Assembly (NCBI GenBank): GCA_019828595.1
Contig: JAHQRK010000023.1
Span: forward strand, 62,001 to 126,000
Source of the DNA: Aphanomyces cochlioides
Lineage: Eukaryota > Oomycota > Saprolegniomycetes > Saprolegniales > Verrucalvaceae
DNA: 64,000 bases
Direction of reading: 5' to 3'
In this document: piece after piece, positions 51,070-60,052 of the stretch
Layout: each line of letters begins with the position of its first letter
Numbering within the stretch: the stretch's first letter is position 1
The notes under the pieces: model-generated
What the model saw: the letters and a program-made list of their open reading frames with translations, nothing else
Told to the model about the DNA's origin: nothing
The model's database searches: none
Position numbers and translations under genes: made by a program

Positions 51070-52529
51070 TTTGAGCGCGGCGGCACTTGATAACTTCTTG
51101 ACTTGAGGGGTACGAGGCAAATTCGGAAGTTGTGTCGAGTCAATGGGGTCAGAAATGACGACACTTCGTCTCCAGATCGCTGCACCTCGGGAGCTGCAAA
51201 CAAGTCCTTGTAGTAGTCGACCAGGACGTCAGACATGCCTTGTTGATTGGAGACAACATTTCCATTGACATCCACCAACTCTTTGAAGACTGTCTTCTTC
51301 AAGGGGGTAGGGACAGGGGACATGAAGTGGAACTTGGACGAGCGCTCTGCTTTGTACAAGTGAAGTTGGAACGCCTGGTCTTGACGAAACTGCTTGTCTC
51401 GATCTTGCAGCTCGTGAATTTGCTTTTGAAGGTCTCGCACTCGATCCACCAGCACTGAATCTTGACGCATGTTGGGGACTTGCAAAAGCGAAGCGATCTC
51501 GACAGCTAACTTCTTCAACGGCAGACGTTGTTTCTCCAATCGTTGAGAATGGAATTCTTTGAGTTGGGAGCGGATATCATTGACCAGCATGTCGTAGGCC
51601 TTGGAGATATTGTGGAATGTTGGAGACTTGTCCAAAAATCGATCCAGACATCCATGAACAATCTCGGCCGCTCGTGGTAGACGAAGTAGCCAAGTTGGAG
51701 CTTTCCATGATCCAGAGCCATGGCGCAATGTTTGACGCTTTGTGATGATACGACAAGCCACGTGGTCAGCCTGTGGAACGTGTGGCATGTGCGTCGCCTT
51801 CCAATGACGAAGACCCGCCAAGGTGGACGAACAAAAGATGTAGTCAAGTCGGTTGGTGAGTGTGGGACTTGTGAAGGCTCGTGCCACGGGGTTTTGACGG
51901 CGAAACAGATCCACCAGAGACAAACTGTGCATCCATTGTTCCAGTTGAAGGGTGCCGGCCATGGTGGAGGTACTGGGTCTCAACGAATCCAAATCTTTGT
52001 TGAGAGTGCAGTTGAAATCTCCTCCAACAATGTGGAGCGCATGTGGAGGAAAGTCGCGTGGCAATTCTTCGAAGTAACTTGCTCGTTGTTGGAAGGCTGC
52101 CGGCGCATAGATATTGTGGAGAACGACTGTCAGTGGACCCAGAGTACATCGCACTTGTAGATAACGACCACGAAGCACTGGGTTGTCATGAGGGACTTGA
52201 GTGGCGTTCTTCAAAGGAGAGTGAGGATGTATCAACGTAGCCAGACCTCCAGTGGCTGGCGACGTGGATACTTCAGGGTAAATAGGCTCTTCAAAGAACA
52301 AAGAGCCTTCGTGGTTTGTGATGCGTTGCCAATGGAACGCAACACGGTCGTGGAGACTTGGCGTGCGGAAACGGGTTTCTTGGATAAAGGAAACGTCGTG
52401 AACACTTGATAGTTTGTCGAGGATGTACCGATGACTGTTGGAGAAGCCATTGGTATTGAGGGAGATGATTTGTGGGTCCCAGTCCACGAGTTCAGTTGGG
52501 ACATCGGAGAAGTTGTTGTCACTCATCAC
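50946..52529 (-). pseudogene. LINE ORF2, endonuclease-only reading frame (U2)
   Basis: 527 codons with the same organisation as the U1 frame: an intact endonuclease domain, ending in about 60 codons read from the 5' end of U1. No reverse transcriptase. Confidence 0.85.
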
Positions 52530-52657
52530 GAGTACAGATGAAAATGAGTAGAATGGAGGGGTCAGAGGGGAGGTTGAAATGGATTGAAGCAGGGGATAGA
52601 AGCCTTAGAGTTGATCGTCCTCCAAATCGAGGGGATCAATTTCGTCGGCGTTCATGG
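51130..52657 (-). repeat. tandem unit U2, part 1 (continues at 60037)
   Basis: The ORF2 N-terminal part (frame 50946-52529), the spacer and the last roughly 17 codons of ORF1 (52605-52657). S7 is inserted at TCGTCGGCGTTCATGG. ORF2 begins MMSDNNFSDV here, as in S7, rather than MMIDNN. Confidence 0.85.
52642..52657. repeat. target-site duplication of S7, left copy
   Basis: TCGTCGGCGTTCATGG, identical to 60037-60052. The final GG overlaps the element's terminal CC. Confidence 0.9.
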
Positions 52658-52803
52658 TTAAATGAGTTGTATTAACCTTATTTTTGAGCAAAGGCCCTAA
52701 TGACTTACTAATTTGCCTCGTACTGTATAAATAGAACTTGGAAAACAGAATATGGCAAAGTGGTCATTGAACAGGAGATGAAGTGAGTGAGCCGTTAGCT
52801 CAC

Positions 52804-55800
52804 TCATGAAACGACGCTGTTAGGAATGATGTGTTGACATAACCAGGGGTCCGAAGATAGATGCTTGAGCACATTGAATACCTTGGTGTATCCCTTCTTG
52901 AGAGGGAGATCAACCAGGAGCTGTTGTAGATGTAGCTTGATCAAAGAGGCAGCATGAATGGCAACTTCCATCGGACTCTTCGCTGTGAGGTCGGGTCGAA
53001 AGGTGCGATCGGCACGTTGGAGCCATATTTGATAATACACGCAGGCTCGGACAATCGGCCAGATCTTCAGATAGCCACGGATGTAGTATCCATCGGACGG
53101 CTTGGGCGTCTCGTAGAACATTTCCAGACAAGTCGACGGAAAGGAACACTCGAGCAGTCGCTGGATCGCCTTGAAGAAATACCAAACAGATTGACCATAT
53201 CCACAAGAGAACAGGAAATGCTCGTACGTCTCATTGACACGACAGAAGACACACGTCGGCTTGGGGTCTTGGTACTGAAACAGATATTGCATGGCGTTGG
53301 CGCGGAGAAGGGTCTTGAAAATGAACTCTCCATATCGAGGGAGAATGTGGTCGGGTTGGAGGAAGGCGGCAAGTTGGGTAAGGCGCTTGGGGTCTTCGTA
53401 AAAGTTGGATGGCAGGTTGAGATGCTTGGTAGGAAGAATGGACGAGCTGGCAGCTGGAGAAGCTCTGATCTTAGCCGATTTCGAAGTCGCAAACGCCAAC
53501 AAGATCGGACTCGAGTCAGGGTGTATCATCCAGTGCCATTCCATCCATTCAGAGCTTGGCGTCGGCAAGTGGAACACGGGAGCATCCTCTTCAGAAACAA
53601 TCTCAAACAATCGTGATAACTTGGTCACCAAGATTGAGATCCATTGTTTCGTTGGAGGGACAAAATTGGCTTGGCGGCAGGCACGGTTGATTTTGTCGAA
53701 CAAGATCGAAGCTGGCCAAACTCGCTGACACGGAGTCAACAAATGCGACAACTTCGTGATGTGAAGCGAAGCCAATACATTGGCTTGGTCTTGCGTCGAT
53801 GTAGAGCACTGATCGTATAGGTCTTCGAGTCCAGGCAGATACGAGTTGTGCCAAAGGGGAACATCCAATGATGAGATGTGATTTGGACAGCCGTACGGAG
53901 TCCAGCGGGATTCAAACCAGCTACTCAATAAGGCTTTCCACATTGGAGTGATATTGGGATTCTTGTACAGTCGTCTGATGAATGCAGAAGAGCCATTTGC
54001 CAAGAGGAGATCTCGGGGGGAACCCCATGGATGAAAAGCCTTCTCGAGGAGAGTATAGCCCGGCGTAATCCAGGCGGACATGGCAGACTTGCGGGGTGGG
54101 GTGGTGATGGCTTGAATGCATCTGATCATGACAGAGCGGTTGTGTTGTTGCCATAAAGCAAGTGCATGGTGCAGGCCTAAGCCACCGGACTTCTTCGGCA
54201 TGAATAGGATCTCCTTTTTGATCAAACGGAGGCCATGGACAGAGGAGGATGGGTTGATTTCTTCACCATGCATAAATTGAAGCATGGCCTTGTCGATCTT
54301 TTTGGCCAGGTCTTTGTCGGCAGGGACAAAAGCCAGTTGGTACCATAACACAGGCAGACATATGCTGTGCAGGATAGTGACTTTTCCGGCCATGGTTCGA
54401 GCCTTGTAGAGCCACAAAGACAAGCGAGCCACAAACTTCTCAAACACGTAATTGAAACGTGCCAATGGAGAAAGATTGGGCGCAACCAAGATACCAAGAG
54501 CCTTCACGGGACTGTCGGAAGTAACTTGTAGTGAGGCAAGGTTCCCATTCAACTGGCTGTAGGTCAGAATTTGGGTCTTGTCTACGTTGAGTCGGAAACC
54601 AGACTTGTCGCAAAAGGTTTGAACCAATGCAAGCTGCCGGTGGAGGCACGTCTCATTTGCAGCATAGAGTTGCGAGTCGTCGGCAAAGTAACTCCCAGTG
54701 TGGTAGCGATCCCCACACTTGATGCCATAGTTGGAGTGTTGCCGTAGGAGTTGGCACATCGGTTCCAAAGCGATCACAAACAGAAGTGGCGACAGTGGAT
54801 CACCTTGCAACACACCGCGTGAGATGTGAACTGGCTTGGACAAGAAGCCGTTCACCAAGATGCGAGACTTGCGGCCCGAGTACAGTACGCGAACCATGTC
54901 AACAAAGGTTTCGGGAAAGCCATAGTGACGGAGGACGCGGAGCAAGTACGCGTGGTCCACGCGATCAAAAGCTTTCTCAAAGTCAAGCAGTGCCACCATC
55001 GAGGACGGACTGTGTAGTTTGATGTGGTGCAGCATGTCATCCAGTCGTGCAATATTGGTTTGGATATTGCTTCGACGGATAAAGCCTTGCTGGTCCGGGT
55101 GGATGATGTGTCGAATGTGGCGCTGGAGTCGATAAGCCAGAATACTCGTCAGGATTTTCACATCCGTGTTGAGTAGGCTAATGGGCCGATAGTTCTTGGC
55201 TTGTGACTTGGGGCCTTTCTTGTGCAGCAACACCAGCGTACTGACAAGTTGCATGGGAGTCAAGCGAGGGTGAGAATGGAGCTGGTGTGTGAATAGCAGC
55301 TCCAATACCAACGACCACTTGTGAGGTGCAAGTTTGAGGACTTCGAATGGCAGAGCGTTGGGACCTGGCGCTGAGTTCGAACTGCTGTGTCGAATAGCAT
55401 GATAGAACTCGTTGGCGCGCAAGGGAGCCGACAGCTCTTTCTGGGCTTGCTCTGGCAGTTGCTTGTGTCGAGTCAATGGGGTCAGAAATGACGACACTTC
55501 GTCTCCAGATCGCTGCACGTCGGGAGCTGCAAACAAGTCCTTGTAGTAGTCGACCAGGACGTCAGACATGCCTTGTTGATTGGAGACAACATTTCCATTG
55601 ACATCCACCAACTCTTTGAAGACTGTCTTCTTCAAGGGGGTAGGGACAGGGGACATGAAGTGGAACTTGGACGAGCGCTCTGCTTTGTACAAGTGAAGTT
55701 GGAACGCCTGGTCTTGACGAAACTGCTTGTCTCGATCTTGCAGCTCGTGAATTTGCTTTTGAAGGTCTCGCACTCGATCCACCAGCACTGAATCTTGACG

Positions 55801-56862
55801 CATGTTGGGGACTTGCAAAAGCGAAGCGATCTCGACAGCTAACTTCTTCAACGGCAGACGTTGTTTCTCCAATCGTTGAGAATGGAATTCTTTGAGTTGG
55901 GAGCGGATATCATTGACCAGCATGTCGTAGGCCTTGGAGATATTGTGGAATGTTGGAGACTTGTCCAAAAATCGATCCAGACATCCATGAACAATCTCGG
56001 CCGCTCGTGGTAGACGAAGTAGCCAAGTTGGAGCTTTCCATGATCCAGAGCCATGGCGCAATGTTTGACGCTTTGTGATGATACGACAAGCCACGTGGTC
56101 AGCCTGTGGAACGTGTGGCATGTGCGTCGCCTTCCAATGACAAAGACCCGCCAAGGTGGACGAACAAAAGATGTAGTCGAGTCGGTTGGTGAGTGTGGGA
56201 CTTGTGAAGGCTCGTGCCACGGGGTTTTGACGACGAAACAGATCCACCAGAGACAAACTGTGCATCCATTGTTCCAGTTGAAGGGTGCCGGCCATGGTGG
56301 AGGTACTGGGTCTCAACGAATCCAAATCTTTGTTGAGAGTGCAGTTGAAATCTCCTCCAACAATGTGGAGCGCATGTGGAGGAAAGTCGCGTGGCAATTC
56401 TTCGAAGTAACTTGCTCGTTGTTGGAAGGCTGCCGGCGCATAGATATTGTGGAGAACGACTGTCAGTGGGCCCAGAGTACATCGCACTTGTAGATAACGA
56501 CCACGAAGCACTGGGTTGTCATGAGGGACTTGAGTGGCGTTCTTCAAAGGAGAGTGAGGATGTATCAACGTAGCCAGACCTCCAGTGGCTGGCGACGTGG
56601 ATACTTCAGGGTAAATAGGCTCTTCAAAGAACAAAGAGCCTTCGTGGTTTGTGATGCGTTGCCAATGGAACGCAACACGGTCGTGGAGACTTGGCGTGCG
56701 GAAACGGGTTTCTTGGATAAAGGAAACGTCGTGAACACTTGATAGTTTGTCGAGGATGTACCGATGACTGTTGGAGAAGCCATTGGTGTTGAGGGAGATG
56801 ATTTGTGGGTCCCAGTCCACGAGTTCAGTTGGGACATCGGAGAAGTTGTTGTCACTCATCAC
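52804..56862 (-). CDS. LINE ORF2: endonuclease-reverse transcriptase, intact (S7)
   Basis: 1,352 aa with no internal stop, from MMSDNNFSDV to VVS. Same domains as the S6 copy: endonuclease Glu51, Asp171/Asn173, Asp229 and Asp255/His256; reverse transcriptase FEKAFDRVDH, GDPLSPLLF and FADD; Cys/His finger near 1202-1218. It differs from S6 by a handful of substitutions (for example GLCHWK for GLRHWK, APDVQRS for APEVQRS, FIRRLYK for FIRQLYK). One of two uninterrupted ORF2 genes in the window. Confidence 0.93.
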   Translation of the reverse strand: MMSDNNFSDVPTELVDWDPQIISLNTNGFSNSHRYILDKLSSVHDVSFIQETRFRTPSLHDRVAFHWQRITNHEGSLFFEEPIYPEVSTSPATGGLATLIHPHSPLKNATQVPHDNPVLRGRYLQVRCTLGPLTVVLHNIYAPAAFQQRASYFEELPRDFPPHALHIVGGDFNCTLNKDLDSLRPSTSTMAGTLQLEQWMHSLSLVDLFRRQNPVARAFTSPTLTNRLDYIFCSSTLAGLCHWKATHMPHVPQADHVACRIITKRQTLRHGSGSWKAPTWLLRLPRAAEIVHGCLDRFLDKSPTFHNISKAYDMLVNDIRSQLKEFHSQRLEKQRLPLKKLAVEIASLLQVPNMRQDSVLVDRVRDLQKQIHELQDRDKQFRQDQAFQLHLYKAERSSKFHFMSPVPTPLKKTVFKELVDVNGNVVSNQQGMSDVLVDYYKDLFAAPDVQRSGDEVSSFLTPLTRHKQLPEQAQKELSAPLRANEFYHAIRHSSSNSAPGPNALPFEVLKLAPHKWSLVLELLFTHQLHSHPRLTPMQLVSTLVLLHKKGPKSQAKNYRPISLLNTDVKILTSILAYRLQRHIRHIIHPDQQGFIRRSNIQTNIARLDDMLHHIKLHSPSSMVALLDFEKAFDRVDHAYLLRVLRHYGFPETFVDMVRVLYSGRKSRILVNGFLSKPVHISRGVLQGDPLSPLLFVIALEPMCQLLRQHSNYGIKCGDRYHTGSYFADDSQLYAANETCLHRQLALVQTFCDKSGFRLNVDKTQILTYSQLNGNLASLQVTSDSPVKALGILVAPNLSPLARFNYVFEKFVARLSLWLYKARTMAGKVTILHSICLPVLWYQLAFVPADKDLAKKIDKAMLQFMHGEEINPSSSVHGLRLIKKEILFMPKKSGGLGLHHALALWQQHNRSVMIRCIQAITTPPRKSAMSAWITPGYTLLEKAFHPWGSPRDLLLANGSSAFIRRLYKNPNITPMWKALLSSWFESRWTPYGCPNHISSLDVPLWHNSYLPGLEDLYDQCSTSTQDQANVLASLHITKLSHLLTPCQRVWPASILFDKINRACRQANFVPPTKQWISILVTKLSRLFEIVSEEDAPVFHLPTPSSEWMEWHWMIHPDSSPILLAFATSKSAKIRASPAASSSILPTKHLNLPSNFYEDPKRLTQLAAFLQPDHILPRYGEFIFKTLLRANAMQYLFQYQDPKPTCVFCRVNETYEHFLFSCGYGQSVWYFFKAIQRLLECSFPSTCLEMFYETPKPSDGYYIRGYLKIWPIVRACVYYQIWLQRADRTFRPDLTAKSPMEVAIHAASLIKLHLQQLLVDLPLKKGYTKVFNVLKHLSSDPWLCQHIIPNSVVS

Positions 56863-56937
56863 GAGTACAGATGAAAATGAGCAGAATGGAGGGGTCAGAG
56901 GGGAGGTTGAAATGGATTGAAGCAGGGGATAGAAGCC

Positions 56938-59900
56938 TTAGAGTTGATCGTCCTCCAAATCGAGGGGATCAATTTCGTCGGCGTTCATGGAGTGGTGAGC
57001 TTTGCTGCAGAGCTCGTCGATGTGGTAATTGTTGGTGATGCTTTTGAGCATCGAGATGGCCGACAAGACGGGAGCCGGCAAAGTGAACTTCTCGAGATTG
57101 TCGCTGAAGTTTTCGATCAAAGCAAACAGCGACCAGTCCGTCAAGCAGTTGGTGTCAGGCAATCTTGTTGCTTCTTGGTTCAATAGAACAGTCAGTGCCT
57201 CCGAGTTTGTGTAGAGGTCTGGGGCCCGATTTGAGAGGAATAAGTCAATCGTAGCAAGTGCAAAGAGGATGCGCTTGATCTCTGGTATGTCCGTGGTCAA
57301 TTCTTCCAAGATTTCTGACGGGTGAATCTTGTATTGAGCCATGAAGTTGACGTGATGTTTGTAGTTGTGAGGCTTGCCTTGAGCTTTTAACAAAGCCATC
57401 TTGCGCTCAATAGTCTTGGTTGCAACAAGTGACTGAAACAAACTGAGGTCTTCATCTTGTGCGTACATAGCATGTGCAACGAGCTGAGGATCATCTCGCA
57501 AAATGCGTTGACATTCGGTGATACTGCCTTCGACTTTCTTATCTCGAATGATCTTCTTCGCCAATTCGAGGTGGGCTGCAGCAGACTTGTTAAGTCGTTG
57601 TTTCTTCGCTTTGCCTTTGGTCTTTTTCGGGCGTGGCGCACTTGAATCTTCCAATACAATTCGAGGCACTGCAAAGTCTTCAAACGAGAGTTCCACGTCG
57701 TCTTCTTCGAGGATATGAAAACGGTTGGATGTCGGCAGGGGATCCAAACGTGGGGACGAAGGCAAAGTACGTTTTGGAGCTGGTCCAGACCGGTAGCCCG
57801 TTACCAATTGAAGGTCCAGCGAGTTCTTGGGCTACTCACTTGGTGGAGCAAGAGCGGGCGATTCGTTGGTAGACATTTCCACATCTTCTTGTTGTTTGTC
57901 TTGTCCATTGTTGTTAGGGGGATCGCTGTCACCAGACATATCGACATCAGAGTCATGAGAAGGAGCTGTTGGCTGTGGTTGTTCATCTTGACGATCTCCA
58001 GATGCCTCAGTTGAGTCGGCCTCGCCTTCCGCATTTGTTCCAGGGTCTTGATCATGATCGTCTCCATCATGTTCAGGTTCTTTTTCTCCTGACGGAGGAG
58101 ATTTTGCCGCTGCCTTGGCCGCTTTTGCCTTCGCTTTTTCAGCCTTGGCCTCTGCACGTCGTGAAACAATCGACGGAGGCAATGTCTTGTTCAGAGCAGC
58201 GATCTTGTGCTGAAACACGACGACAAAAGGCTGACCCGACGGATCCGTAATGGTGATTTCGCGTAGTGCGTCGCCGGATTTTGGCACCAACACTGCTGGA
58301 GGCGCAGGCGACTTGAAAATGACTCTCAAATGCGGCGACTTGATGTTCTGACCAGCAGTAGGGTTGAATGCTGCTATCACTGACTTGGTCAATGCAGCCA
58401 TTTTCTTGACAATTGCCTTGGCCATCGAAGGGTGACTGACCTTGTTGAACGTAACGTAGTAGTTGTTGCCATAACGCGAGAGATTTGGGAACCAGGAAGT
58501 CTTTGCCACCAAGTCGAAACGTTGTGCCTCCCATTTCCACGCACGTAGACAAGTTGTAACTTGAGATCACAATGGTCTGTGGGTTCTTCTTGTGGATCAA
58601 AATGTTCGGAAATTTGGAGCCCCATAACGAACCAGGATTTTCCTTGACAAATTGATCGCAGATGACTTTTTCGGACCAGTCCTTGTAGCCTTCGCCCAAC
58701 TTGACTGTGAGCTCGTACACTTGGGACTGGGGGTGAGCAAAATGTTTTCAATGAAGGCGTCCATGTCACCAGAGTCTTTGTAGAATGCGTCCGCCATGGC
58801 CTCGCATCGCGCAATATCGTCATCGGCAACAGCATGAGCACCAGTGTTGCGGTGTTTCGCGCCTTTGGGAGCATTGCCTTGCTTGGCATCTTTCTTGGAC
58901 GAAGCTGAATCCTTGCCGGGAGTCTTTTGCGTCCATGGATTGGCCTTTTCAGCGTTTTGTTGCTCTTGATCGCCTTGTATTTTGTGTCTGCCGCGGTAGG
59001 AGGATCAACAGCGCCATTTCCTTGAGCAACGGATTTGTCGACAATGTCTTGATTTGACTGGTCATTGTCATTGTTTGTCGATTGTTCCTCTTGAATAACT
59101 TCTCCAGGAGTATCACACGGCTTCGCTTGGCCGTTAATGTCGCCTGACCCATCAACCTCAGAGTGAATTTGAGTATTTCCCTCGTCGGTTAAGGCCTCGG
59201 TTTCAGTAGAATCCTTCCCCTCGGCGTCTCCAGAGACCATATCCACGTCCTCTTGAGATTTTTCTTCTTCCTCTCCCGTTCTAGGAGGCTCAGCACAGGG
59301 GGCGACGCGGTTGGTGGCTGCTGGCTCAGTCCCATTGGTCACGAGAAAGGCCGGGGCCAGACCCCCAGTGAGAGGGGTAGAAGGGGAATCCATGCCATCC
59401 CCGCAGCACGGTGACTGGGGTACACCATTGCTCCGGCGAGAACCCAAATCGGGATACCGCCCCCGCCCCTCCGAAGAGGCCCCTGGGGGAAGTAGACAGA
59501 ACCGCAGGGTGTGCCCATAGGGGGGGCCCTCGTAGCCTCTAGGGCTGGCATGGACCCCGTTTTCTCGCCGCCTTCACTGGGGATCGACTCCAATTGGAGT
59601 CCAGGGAAGCAGCCACCACAGGCACAAGGCCCCAGTGGTTCGCCCTCCTGAGTGAGGGCTTCGCTAGACAAGTTAACGACAGTGGTCTGGGGGTCAACCA
59701 CTGACCCACTGAGGTGACCCCTCCTGGAACTCCGGCGAGTGGAGCACCAGGTGAAGCGCTGGTGGAGCGAGACGCAGATTGGTCTCCAGAGACGCTGTTG
59801 GGGTCGAACTCGACCTCCACTTCGGCCCTAGGGTTAGGTGTAGAGACATTACTCACACCACTTCCGCCATCCTGATTGGACGACGAAAGTGGGTGAGGTG

Positions 59901-59976
59901 ATACAATACCTGGAATGATGGTGACTCCGTGAGTGTTGGTCTCACGGAGCTCGGAACAGCTGTTGGCGTTGGACAT
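56938..59976 (-). pseudogene. LINE ORF1, S7, heavily disrupted
   Basis: Full-length by alignment (ATG at 59976), but with a CAG-to-TAG stop at about 57835 (SEQPK), an indel at about 58482 (GCGAGAGATTTGG for GCGAGTATTTGG), a lost G at about 58733, two extra nt at about 58985 (TTTGTGTCTG), a lost G at about 59490 and a lost base at about 59716. The contrast with an intact ORF2 in the same copy is notable. Confidence 0.85.
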
Positions 59977-60036
59977 TTTGAGCGCGGCGGCACTTGATAA
60001 CTTCTTGACTTGAGGGGTACGAGGCAAATTCGGAAG

Positions 60037-60052
60037 TCGTCGGCGTTCATGG
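60037..60052. repeat. target-site duplication of S7, right copy
   Basis: TCGTCGGCGTTCATGG, identical to 52642-52657. Confidence 0.9.

Larger units (their letters stand above)
46560..51129 (-). repeat. tandem unit U1 (4,570 bp): ORF2 5' part plus ORF1
   Basis: A head-to-tail unit running from an ORF2-internal site to a LINE 5' end. The same stretch makes up 41987-46559 (inside S6), 51130-63098 (interrupted by S7) and 63099 onward. Each unit starts TTGTGTCGAGTCAATGGGG and ends CAAATTCGGAAG. It probably represents the 5' part of S5, amplified by unequal exchange with S6. Confidence 0.85.
52658..60036 (-). mobile_element. LINE copy S7, full length
   Basis: 7,379 bp inserted into ORF1 of unit U2, with 16-bp duplications on both sides. 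The 5' end, 3' hairpin and 14-nt end complementarity (52710-52723 with 60017-60030) are all as in S6. ORF2 is fully open; ORF1 carries at least six disabling changes. Since it interrupts only one array unit, it inserted after, or during, the amplification of the array. Confidence 0.9.
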
